Origin: Lingula anatina
Taxonomy: Eukaryota; Brachiopoda; Lingulata; Lingulida; Lingulidae
Direction: 5' to 3'
Assembly: GCF_001039355.2 (NCBI RefSeq)
Contig: NW_019776079.1
Coordinates: 1,399,744-1,456,732 of the forward strand
DNA: 56,989 nucleotides
Positions 34,947 to 45,093 of the stretch are shown in pieces. The position numbers were made by a program, and so were the translations under genes. How positions within the stretch are numbered: the first letter of the stretch is position 1; each line of letters begins with the position of its first letter. The notes beneath the pieces were generated by a model that was not told where the DNA came from, did not search any database, and was given only the letters and a program-made list of their open reading frames with translations.

Positions 34947-35541
34947 TCAGTAAGGGCGAGAGGAGAAACATTTTCTCCCGGAACGGCATTTCATGCAGAG
35001 ATCACTGCGGTGCGCTTTCGTCTTGTCCCCATGTCGCTCCATCTTGTCTTCCTTGGTACATGTGCAGTCGCTTCCCTGCAAACCACACAGGGAACACGTC
35101 AGTGTTTCTACGCGATATGGGCTGCACTCGATGTTGCACTTCTTACATTTTTGTTTGTAAGCGACCTGAAAATAATATTGGCCTACACCCATAATTCAGT
35201 GGAAAAAAACTTTTTTAAAAAAAAAAGAGCGAGTTTTACACAAATCACAACATTCAGTAGAGATAGGCCTATAACTCAAGATACAGTTCATGATGGCTGC
35301 GCCAAGGTGCTACACATGACTCAATTCTAACTTATAAACAGATATCGACCCCAACTACGTCAAAACAATCAAAGTAAGTTCATAAAACGAAACGAACATA
35401 GTCACTCACCTCTCTTGTTAATTTGTCGACATAAACATGAGAGCTTTCCCAGTGACCATTGCAGTCTGGACAACGGAAAAAACCATATCTCCGACCTAAT
35501 TTTTGAGCTTGTTTAGGCCCTGAGCGTCCAAATTTAGGCAT
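34947..35541 (-). CDS. ZAR1-like 3CxxC zinc-binding protein, 116 residues, two exons
   Basis: Exon 1 is 35410-35541 (ATG 35539-35541) with a GTGAGT donor; exon 2 is 34947-35165 with a TATTTTCAG acceptor; both phase 0. The 116-residue product is almost entirely the C-terminal zinc domain of zygote arrest 1 proteins. FFRCPDCNGHWESSHVYV corresponds to the ZAR1 CxxC-WESAYVW block. Next come YKQKCKKC, PYRVETLTCSLC, CTCTKED, HRSDLCMKCRSGRKC. Twelve Cys are at about 24, 27, 51, 54, 58, 68, 71, 78, 80, 101, 104 and 110. Vertebrate ZAR1 binds maternal mRNAs in oocytes and has a long N-terminal region absent here; an upstream in-frame TAG suggests the short form is complete. A receptor-transporting-protein type 3CxxC domain is less likely because of the PYRVE block. 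RNA binding is inferred. Confidence 0.82.
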
Positions 35542-35603
35542 GTTGACCAGTTGACGCAACTAGTAATGATGGAGTGTCATAACAAACCAATTGCCTTATA
35601 AGG

Positions 35604-36044
35604 TCAGTGAACAAATACAACAAAATATATATTTGGTTTCACTTTGTCAAAGCTCTGAGAACTGTGTGTTTGTTAAGCCTCGATTTCACTTTGCGTCAAC
35701 CATTCAGTCGGGGGGTGTTAACGTTGAATAATTTAGCGTTTCAAACCAAAAGTGCTTAATGAGCCCAACAACGTATTTTTCCTTTTTATAATGCAAATAA
35801 AAACTTTCCCCGAAATCCCATGTAATTATATCTGACAGCGGATTGTTTATTTTTTAAACAGAGCCCAAAAATAAATGTTTGTGCAGGGGAGTATTGGTGT
35901 ACCGGTGCGGGGGAGTATCGGTGCGGGGACGTACATGTATAGGGATGTAACCGTGCTATTGATACGGAATGCTATATAATAACCATAGTGTGCAATCGTC
36001 AATATATAGATGCTATCCATGTACTGGAAATCGTCATAAGATTG

Positions 36045-36075
<31 letters not shown>

Positions 36076-36248
36076 GAAGGACAGCACTCAGACATAATAG
36101 AGATATCAGGCGTTTATCATAAGCTCAATAATAACAATCTAAATATTGTTCGGTACTGGCAGAAGCAGTGATTAAACTACGTTAGAAACAATATTTAATT
36201 ACAGTTTTCGTTCAGTGATAAAATATTGGCCTGTCGATGTCAAAATCG
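35604..36248. repeat. Tandem duplication upstream of the ZAR1-like gene, copy 1
   Basis: Starts GTGAACAAATACAACAAAATA, about 60 bp upstream of the ZAR1-like ATG. Copy 2 follows directly at 36249-36733. The copies diverge by substitutions and indels, including a poly-A tract present only here (36045-36074). No coding signal. Confidence 0.75.
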
Positions 36249-36733
36249 GGTGAACAAATACAACAAAATAGGCCTATATATTTGGTTTCACTTTGTCAAA
36301 GCTCTGAGAACTGTTTATTAAGCCTCGATTTCACTTCGCAACAACCAATCAGTTATAACTCCTTGGTTTACGTGAAATAATTTAACCTTTCAAACCGAAA
36401 GTTGTTTAGATCAAAGTTATCTTTAGCTTAATGAACCTAACACCGTATTTTCCCTTCTTATTATGCAAATAACAGCTATCCCCAAAATTCCATGTAATCA
36501 TCGCTGACATAATTTACGTTTGCTAGACTGGACCTAAGCAAGTGCTATTGAAACAGAATGCTATATAATGACCATGGTGTACAAAAATCAATATATGAGT
36601 GTTATCAATGCACTGTAAATAACAACGAAGGATAGCACTCAGATATAATAGAGATATCAGGCGTTAATCATAAGCCCAGTTATCAACCCAGTTCGGTACT
36701 GGCAGAAGCACCGATTAAACTATGTTTGAAAAC
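36249..36733. repeat. Tandem duplication upstream of the ZAR1-like gene, copy 2
   Basis: Matches 35604-36117 and continues into CGGTACTGGCAGAAGCA as copy 1 does, then is cut by the N at 36734. It contains CAACCAATCAG, a CCAAT-type motif. Confidence 0.75.
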
Positions 36734-36734
36734 N
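36734..36734. other. Assembly join
   Basis: A single N at the end of tandem copy 2. The first exon of the downstream sulfatase gene may have been lost here. Confidence 0.7.
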
Positions 36735-37554
36735 TAGCTGTCGTTCTCAAGATAGTACTGACGGTACTAAATGAACACCTGGTCATAAGGAAAGGATTTC
36801 TAGATGGGAACGTTCACATTTTGTTCTTATGTATTTTAAGTGAAGTTTATCTTTTGGTGTCAGGTGTCCATAATTGCACATTAGTTATATATTATTGATG
36901 TTTTTGTTGACTGCGGTAAACGTAAGAAAGCAGATCCAAAACAATCACTACAGAGATAAAGTTTTACTTATTAATGAAAATAGCTGGGTAGCTGGTTGAG
37001 GTCATTGGTTGTTGATATTAAAAAAAAATACAAAGGAAATTCTCGGACGACTTCCATGCCAATTTAAGGAATATATGTGATGAATGAAGACTAGATTTTA
37101 AGTTTAGAGATATTTAAATACAGACAAAAATCATAATGATATAATTGTAATGTTTCCCATTCAATCCAGTGCCACATTGAGATTTCAGGGATTTTTTGAG
37201 ATCATGCAAACAAAAATTATATATATATATATATTGTTCAGCAATTTAAAACGGATTCTTTTCAATTTGAATTCAGTACAAAGACATATGTTTTGTGATT
37301 ATTGCAACAAATAATGGACTTGTCTTTATACTTAATTGAACTAGCAGTAGTATCCTAAGCACAAAACAATTATTTTTTTCTTGATGTTTATTCTTTCAAT
37401 TCGAAGAACTGACGTCTAAAGAGGGTCTGGGTGAGAGGGTAAAAACGAAACTTACTGAAACTGCTTTGTATTGTAATTTGTACACAATATGTGATATCAA
37501 GCAATCATGGCAAAAGGCAAAATTATCCATAATTTTTACACAGAGAGGTATTAA

Positions 37555-37739
37555 AGGGATAGCGACTGTTCATTTTGGCCAAAAAATTAATTTTCCTGAG
37601 GTAAACAGCAATTTTTCCATACTTACCAATGGTTAGTGAATCCATTTCTACATTCAAAGTTAGTCCCTTTGTTCCTAAAAAAAATTTTTGTAATGATCTC
37701 TAAAAAGATATAGATCTCATACGAAGAGTTGTTATCCCT
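37555..37739. mobile_element. 185-bp TTAA-flanked MITE, related to 17460-17796
   Basis: TTAA at 37551-37554 and 37740-37743. Ends are AGGGATAGCGACTGTTCAT and, read inward, AGGGATAACAACTCTTCGT. It shares the internal block AATTTTCCTG..GTAAACA..ATACTTACCAAT with the copy at 17460. Confidence 0.85.
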
Positions 37740-37886
37740 TTAATATTGGCCCTGAATATTCTGTGATTCATTCTGAATTGGAGTGTCTACAATGTCGTGT
37801 CTATTATCTTATAAACTTTGTATTTTAATAGACTGAAAATTAAACATGAAAAATATAAAACTAAACTAGAAAAGCACTCAGAGAGC

Positions 37887-38172
37887 GCAGACCTCCGCCA
37901 AGGCAGCAAAGTCTCCATCCAATGCCGTTTCACACCTAAATTTTCAATATTTTTGATTATTGATAGATTATTGATCCAGATCACTGATTATTGTAAATTA
38001 TTGATCCGGATTACCACCAAAAACTAATCATCTGTTCCTTGGCCCTCTTCTGATACAGTTCCTGTAGTTCCTGAAAATTTCATCAAAATCGGTCCATAAC
38101 TTTTTGAGTTATGTTGATGACAAACAAACAAACAAACAGGGGTGAAAACAAAACCTCCTTGGCGGGGGTATA
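37887..38172. mobile_element. Interspersed repeat with CCTCCGCCAAGG ends
   Basis: Starts GCAGACCTCCGCCAAGGC and ends CCTCCTTGGCGGGGGTA, so the ends are short inverted repeats. The block TGAAAATTTCATCAAAATC, then GAGTTATGTTGATGAC and (AAAC)n, is one I recognise from dispersed repeats of many aquatic animals. I cannot assign the class. Confidence 0.65.
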
Positions 38173-38205
38173 ATTAGATAAAAGTAATCTTTATTGAAAT
38201 ATTGC

Positions 38206-38271
38206 AACCCGAAGGTTGAAGTTATACATATATATATGTATGTATGTATGTATAAATTCAACCTTCGGGTT
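38206..38271. repeat. Hairpin with (TA/TGTA) loop
   Basis: AACCCGAAGGTTGAA (38206-38220) and its reverse complement (38257-38271) flank an ATACATATAT..TGTATGTATG stretch that can pair further. Confidence 0.75.
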
Positions 38272-38283
38272 ACAGCACGGCTG

Positions 38284-38285
<2 letters not shown>

Positions 38286-38329
<44 letters not shown>
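38286..38329. repeat. (TA)n microsatellite
   Basis: An uninterrupted TA run of about 44 bp, separating two partial matches to ACAGCACGGCTGCC/ACAGCACGGCTCCC. Confidence 0.9.
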
Positions 38330-38330
<1 letters not shown>

Positions 38331-38393
38331 TTTTTATTTATTTATTTTCAAACGAAATTTATTTAAATCTGAGAAGCCTGGTCATTTTTGGCC

Positions 38394-38646
38394 CTGTTAC
38401 ACTCAATAGTCGCTCTCACCTCCCTGGGGAGGATACAGCACGGCTCCCATATTAGGCGCTCTGAGCTATCCAACGTATCATTTCACCACTGCCAGACCAG
38501 GCCCCTGCTTCAACCCCTTAGTGCTGAGTGCCAAGCGGGGAGACAGCAGGTACCGTTTATAAAGCACTGGAACATCCCCGGACGGGTTTGAACCCACGCC
38601 TCCCGCTCTGGAGGCGGGCACTCTAACCTCAAGGCCATCCGGTCGG
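38394..38646 (-). mobile_element. tRNA-derived SINE
   Basis: Reading on the minus strand from 38646, there is a tRNA-like head: an A-box-like stretch (TGGCCTTGAGG), an anticodon-type stem-loop CCCGC-CTCCAGA-GCGGG, and a B box GGGTTCAAACCCG. Downstream is an unrelated body (CTGCTGTCTCCCCGCTTGG and beyond). The acceptor stem is not well formed and a body follows, so this is a SINE or tRNA pseudogene rather than a working tRNA. The 3' end is approximate. Confidence 0.6.
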
Positions 38647-38917
38647 TAATAATACCCAATAGGTATATTTTCCCTTTTGAAATGGGGGATATCCTAAGAA
38701 ATCAGTCTTTTAGATGTATAGTTAGGTGGAAACAAGAGCAGGCAAGTTATATGTAGCCCTACCCAGTACGTACATATTTCAGTTACACTCATCTTTTGAG
38801 TCAGAACTAACAGTGAAAGAAATAGATATGTATATATACATACTGTAAATAGATTACAGGGTCAAGAACCAGCATATGCTGCAAATTGTCTCAAATTGCA
38901 TGTTTTTGTTCTTTCAG

Positions 38918-41900
38918 TCACCAATGACAAAAACCAAGAAGTTAATTGGAGATGAAGGGATCATTTTCAGGAACATGGTATGTATACTTATTGCACTGGA
39001 GGAGCCGGGACGTCTAGAACTAGATGGAGACCGGGTCCTAAATTTTAGGGTGATGCCTTTCCTCTCACTGTGAAAAAATCTGATAATAGAATTGAGTAAT
39101 GCAAATGAAAACTTTTAACACTAAAACTTGAGTTCCAATGAAACTATTTTTACGAGGCACATTAAGAGGCACTTTTGTAGTACTGAGACAATGTGCTCTG
39201 CCAAAATAGGTTCATCTGCATATATATATATATATATGCAGATGAACCTATTTTGGCAGAGCACATTGTCTCATATATATATATGCAGTGACATACATTG
39301 ATAGGGGCACGGTTTATCTGGACTTATAAATTTAATTTTCGGGCAACATTATTTCGTGGTTCATATCTGAAAAAAGTGTTTAATGTATTTTTATATAAAT
39401 CTTAAACTTTGTCCCTTGAATTTATTATTCAGTTTGCCACCAGTCCATTATGTTGTCCGAGTCGATCCAGCATTCTCACTGGAAACTATGTCCACAACCA
39501 TGGTGCTGTCAATAATAGCGTGGACGGGAACTGCAGTAGCCCCATCTGGCAGAAGCAGTCAGAGACGAGGGCCTTTATCACATATCTCAAAAAACAGAAA
39601 TACACCACTTTTTTTGCAGGGAAGTATCTAAATCAGGTTGGTACTTGTAACTTTATATTTTTTTACATGCAATTCAAAAGTGTTTCAGACTAAGGCTATT
39701 CAAGGCATAGTATAAATAAATAAATATATATATATACAGTTTATTTTATTATTCTTTATTTATATTTCATCCTGGTTGGCTTTATTCTTACTTTATGAGC
39801 CTAGTTTATTCTTACTTAATGGGCCTCATCCTTGTATTTTTTGGCCAAAAACATTATAAGCTGATGACATGGGCCTAGAAATAGAGAAATTGTTTTAGGT
39901 CATTTTCAACTGGATGTGTGTGTCTTCTATTCCAGTATGGCAAGCTTGAGACAGGGGGCCCGGAACATATACCACCTGGCTGGGACTGGTGGAATGGGCT
40001 GGTAAGCTTATGTAACTAGAACACCACTTTACCCTGAGTATCAGAGGTGATTGGATGGCATGAAATCATCGGAAGATGGGCCACACATATGATATGGGTC
40101 ACATGTCATGGGTCACACGTACTGGGTCACACGTAATGGTCACGTCATGTTATTGGTCATGTATCATGCCTGTGTAAATGCATTGTTCATGGTTCATATT
40201 CCCAACACAGACCAGAGTTTTCATCCCACGAAAAGTTGAGGACAGAATCAGTCTTGGTCACTTAAATTTTTTTATAGAAACACAACAACTCTCAAAAGTG
40301 AAGTGATTATTGAAAATGTTATCTGGTTTTCATAGGTTGGTAACTCCAGATATTACAATTATCACCTGTCTGTGAATGGAACAGTAGAGAACCATAGGGA
40401 CAACTACCAGATTGACTACTTCACCGACATCATTGTAAGTACTGGCACTACCTTACTGACATTATATATAGTAAGTACTGGTACTACTAGCATAACCGCT
40501 GTCATTGTGAGCACAGACACTACCTTACTGATATCATATAGTAGTTTTTGACAAACTAAAGTGAATTTGTGGTTGATTAGAATTATGTATATATAGGGCC
40601 TATGGCTTTGAAACACTATAGGGCCTATATGGTACTTTCAAATTTGATATTCGCATTATCCCAGTAGCTACTAAAGAAAAGGCACAAGTTCAAGATTATG
40701 CATGGCAGTTCACAAAGTATGAAGAAAAGAAAATACGTAATAAATACAGGCGTTGTGATTTTTAATGAATTTACAAAACATTAATACATGACATTTCTTA
40801 CATGACATTGAATATTAAAAAGGGGTTATAAAATGCAATCAAATCCAGAGCTCCAGCAGTACACTACCCTTGTTAATTGTTAAAGTTGGGCCCCTGGGCC
40901 CATGGTATGTCGGTACGCATTTCACAATCTGTTACGCTCCGCTCTTTTACTCCTTTTCATAAAATTGTTAGGGTGACTCCCGTTAACGCCCAACATAAAT
41001 ACATAATTATTAAACATAGCAAATAATTTTACTTTTCAAATATATTGAATTTATTAAAGCAAGGAGTTATAACAGAAGGCCTTCTGTTATAACTCCTTGG
41101 TTAAAGGTACATACGAACCGAGCATCGGTGGAGCGTGGATTCCCAGTAACACCTGTAAACCACTTCTACTAGATTCTTATATGACTCAAATAAATTCGAC
41201 ATGCCAAGGGATAAACTGAATAGATCACTCGATCAGCCATAAAAGACCTTTAGACTGCTCCTTTCTTTAAATTTTTGGTTGTAAATTTAACCTACTTCCG
41301 TGACCTACTTTCCTGCCCCATTGACATACAGCTTAGAATGCCAGCAGAAAAATCTGTTCAAACATCATTTTCGGGTAAAATTAAACAATGCCTTTTGGTA
41401 ATTCTCTTAGTTATACTACTTGAAACTATATGCTGGCATTTGGTTGGTTTTTGTGACAAAAAATTGACTTTGTATGCATCTTTAAGTTCTGATAGAAAAC
41501 TTCAGATTAAAAGCAGCAATATTTTTACAATGCAGAACAGAAGAGCAGAGGAATTCCTTCAACTGCAGTCACCTGATTCAGTACCCTTCTTCATGATGCT
41601 GTCCACCCCAGCCTGCCATGGACCCTTTACCCCAGCCCCCCAGTACAGTAACAGCTTTAATGACATCAAGGCACCAAGGAATGGAAGCTTTAATGTGTAT
41701 GGGAAGGTGAATGCTTCATTGCAGACTGAATAACATCTCTCTCTGTCTCTGTCTCTCTCTCTCTCTCTCTCTCTGTGCTCATATATTATATTATATTATA
41801 TTATATTATATTATATTATATTATATTATATTATATTATATTATATTATATTATATTAAATACTTTATAAGATATTACTATGCAATATTACTAATATAAT

Positions 41901-42682
41901 GATATTTCAAGATACGCTTTGTAATATTTCAGGACAAGCACTGGTTGATAAGGCAGGCCAAGTCTCCTATGTCTGCTCATGTCATTGCTACCATAGATAA
42001 GGTTTTTAGGCACAGGTACTGTATGTAGGCCTATGTGTGGTGTGCAGCAAACATACATATAATTTACAGGTTTTTAATCTCTCTTATGTCAATTGTCAGA
42101 GTTTCCATTTCAAATTCACGGAAAGTATGGATTAGTAGAGACTTATGAATATTTTAAGAGACTTAGTTATTTCTTTTTTATCGGAATGAATTATTTTTTG
42201 TAAAAAGTTTAATCTTTCCACCTATAGATGGCGCACCTTGCTGTCAGTGGACGATATGGTTGAGAATGTGATCAACTTGTTAACTCAGCGAAAACTGCTG
42301 GACAATACCTACGTGTTTTATTCCTCCGACAATGGCTATCATCTCAGTAAGAAATAGAGATGAAATGGGGAAAATGATAACAAAGTTGGAGTTTTGTCAG
42401 AGCTCGTCAGACTAATGCACAGTTTTAGCAAGTTTATTCCAGTTTTATGTCAAGAATTAAGGTATAAAATGTATGGTTAAGACTTTGTTTTCCATATTAG
42501 TGTATGTGTCTGAATGCCAATGTGCACACTTTCATAAACATATTATAAGAGTTTTCCATTCTTTACATTGAGAAAAAAGTGCAAAATTGCTGAATTAAAA
42601 TGTAACAGAGGTTGTAACAGACACTTGAAAAGACAGTCCATAATAGAAGAATGCATACTAATAGTAATAAAATGAAAATGTA

Positions 42683-42744
<62 letters not shown>

Positions 42745-44798
42745 ACTCTTTAATTATTTCTTTTAAAGGTCAGTTTTCTTTGCCACTAGACAAACGGCAA
42801 CTGTATGAGTTTGATGTGCGAGTACCACTGATGGTCAGAGGACCAGGCATCAAGGCTGGTCAGCTCAGAGAGGTACGTACTAGTGACAACACGAATCCTC
42901 CCCTGTATCCAATAGGGGGCGTCTCGATGGCTTGAAGGTTCATTGGCCTGAAGGTTCATTGGATCGAAAAATGGTAACATTTTCATCGTTTTTTTTCTAA
43001 ATCAAGGGTGCATTGCTCCGAAGGTTCTATAGCCCCATGCAATATACAAGAGCAGATTTATGTGGAAGTGTATAGCCGAGATATAATTTGGTCTTGTATA
43101 TATAGCATACAGTAGAGGATGAGTAGTTGTAGCTGACTTACTGCATGGCTGGGACTTCTAATGATATGATGAATGCATCAAAAGGTATGAAAATTCAGGC
43201 GAGAGTGTAAGCCAAATTTTGTTTAATTAAAGCACAGACTGTGCGATAATAAGTGATGTGCAACACTGACCAGTGTGATGTACTGCTGCATATTGGTTAG
43301 AATATTGTACAGTACATGTACTTCTAAATTGAAAAGCATGCATGGAGACAAATGATACAAACATACAGTATTACAGAGGGAAATGGATTTATTCATAGAT
43401 TGTAATTTTACATCTCAGACTGTCACAAGAAATGCAAAGTAATATTTCATTCCAGGAAATCATTCTAAACATCGACTTTGCGCCAACATTTATAGCTCTG
43501 TCTGCCCAGACTGCCCCATCACAAATGGATGGCATGTCTTTCCACAACCTTCTAGCGCGGAATGCCACAATTCCAGCCTCCAGTTGGCGAGAGAGTTTTG
43601 TGATTGAACACCAGGGGGAGTACACACAGATAATTCCTAATTGCCCTCAATATGATTACATGAACCTGGCTGTAAGTCTTCATGTATGGTTGTTTAATTG
43701 ATTCTGCATTACTGTTTATGATTTTTTCATTTGAAGCTTTTAGTAGATATAAAAAGTAGATTACTGGTTTCACATTACAATTACTTAATAATACACTGAA
43801 TTAAAAAAAAAAAAAACAAGTACTGTAATTTTGAACAAGACTATGGAGCTGTAATTTTAAATAGATTGTAGAAGTAAGACTTTAAAATTGTACAAGTTAT
43901 GTTAACGATTATAATTTTGATAAGAATGTTCCTGCTAGTTTTTCAAGTTGTTTGTTTCATATTTTGTCCAATTTGAAAATGTTTGATTTTTGTAACAAAA
44001 AGTTATAGAACTTGGAATGAGGTGATGTTTGAAAATCACATTTGAATCTGTAAAATCTTTTGAGCTGGTGTGACAGGAATGGTACATGTAGTATAAGTTG
44101 TCTGCAGTGAGCTGTATTCCATTCCCATTTTTTTGTACTGGTGCCATTTGTCTCATATATTGGGCGCACATCTGTTCCATCTGACTCCATAACTTCCTGT
44201 TAACCCTAACCTGCACTTATCATACATATGGGACCCTGTACTTCCATTCCTGTGACTACCATTCCTGAGCCTCTGATTTGTTCTATGTGGTTATTGTAGC
44301 ACTGCAACGCCCATTGTGTGTGTGAGGATGCCAAGAACAACACATACAGCTGTGTAAGGACGCTCTCAGCAGACACCAACTACATGTATTGTGTGTTTGA
44401 GGACACTGAGGTGAGCTGGGAGTCCAAGGTTGTCTTTTAAGATATTTTATTAAAATATCCTTGTTTAGAGTTGACTTTCTTTTTTAAATTTTCTCCTGAA
44501 TTTTGTTTTCATGAGTTAGCTTTCTTTCTTTTTTTTTTGTTTGCTTGTTTTTCTTTATTTCTGTATTAAATTTATCATTTATTCTTTCCTTCATAATTTA
44601 ATAAATATGTGATTCATTTTATGTTATCATAGATAAGACAGCAATCACTGATAAAGCAAACTGGTTGTTGAAGCCATTTTGCTTAAATTTTTCTTCCAGA
44701 TTAAATTAAATGGTTTATGCGATGCAGTGTTTTTTCTTTTTTTTTTCTTTTTTTTTTGTAATTTCTGCAATAGTAAATTTAAACTTCTTCTTTTGAAG

Positions 44799-44845
<47 letters not shown>

Positions 44846-45093
44846 CAACAATATGAGACTTTTGTAGACCCAATAAAAAGACATAAGCACTAAAAACAAT
44901 ATTAATTAAGAATGCACCATTATAAAGAGCAAATACCTCTTTTCAGAATTTTGAAGAATTTTATGACCTGAATAAAGACCCCGACCAGCTTTCCAATGCC
45001 ATCCAAACTGTGGGTAAATCAGTACTAATGGACCAGAGAAAGAAGTTAATGGAGCTGTCTGTCTGTCAGGGACCCTCTTGTCACAAGATATGA
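38918..45093 (+). CDS. GNS: N-acetylglucosamine-6-sulfatase-like (GNS), first exon missing
   Basis: This lysosomal-type sulfatase removes 6-O-sulfate from GlcNAc in heparan sulfate and keratan sulfate. Eleven phase-matched exons: 38918-38977, 39433-39636, 39936-40001, 40336-40434, 41536-41706, 41933-42015, 42228-42346, 42769-42872, 43456-43671, 44300-44410, 44947-45093 (TGA 45091-45093). They encode 459 residues (human 552). The sulfatase signature [11 protein letters not shown] is in exon 2; the first Cys (39451-39453) is the predicted formylglycine site. Other family blocks are [19 protein letters not shown], the active-site His region [32 protein letters not shown] and QMDGMS. Several N-glycosylation sites are visible (NNSV, NGT). 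The signal peptide and the DD metal-binding segment near the N-terminus are not in the window, probably lost at the join 36734. It converges on APMAP. Confidence 0.93.
39184..39273. repeat. Perfect 90-bp palindrome
   Basis: Two 36-bp arms (TGAGACAATGTGCTCTGCCA.. and its exact reverse complement) around an 18-bp AT run. It lies in intron 1 of the recognised GNS exons and would form a perfect RNA hairpin. Confidence 0.95.
41060..41099. repeat. Perfect 40-bp palindrome without spacer
   Basis: CAAGGAGTTATAACAGAAGG directly followed by its reverse complement, in the GNS intron before exon 41536-41706. A similar half (GTTATAACTCCTTGG) is at about 36353-36367. Confidence 0.95.
41338..41706 (+). other. 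Possible alternative first exon of GNS with signal anchor
   Basis: An open frame runs from an intronic ATG (41338) into the sulfatase exon at 41536 in the same frame without a stop. It encodes a polar, basic start ([17 protein letters not shown]) and a hydrophobic stretch [19 protein letters not shown]. It could be an unspliced alternative 5' exon, or chance. Such a product would lack the formylglycine site. Confidence 0.25.
41743..41858. repeat. (CT)n followed by (TTATA)n
   Basis: CT-rich run at about 41739-41774, then about 16 TTATA pentamers (41782-41858) in a GNS intron. Confidence 0.9.
42685..42742. repeat. (AT)n microsatellite
   Basis: About 29 AT units in the GNS intron before exon 42769-42872. 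Confidence 0.95.
44801..44842. repeat. (GT)n microsatellite
   Basis: About 21 GT units in the last GNS intron. Confidence 0.95.

Noticed and set aside
34848-35330. A 160-residue plus-strand frame
   Set aside because: It lies antisense to the ZAR1-like exon 34947-35165, whose zinc pattern and splice sites are clear. The plus frame has no family resemblance.
38560-38646. A working tRNA gene
   Set aside because: The anticodon loop and B box are present, but the acceptor stem is poor and a SINE body continues past the head.
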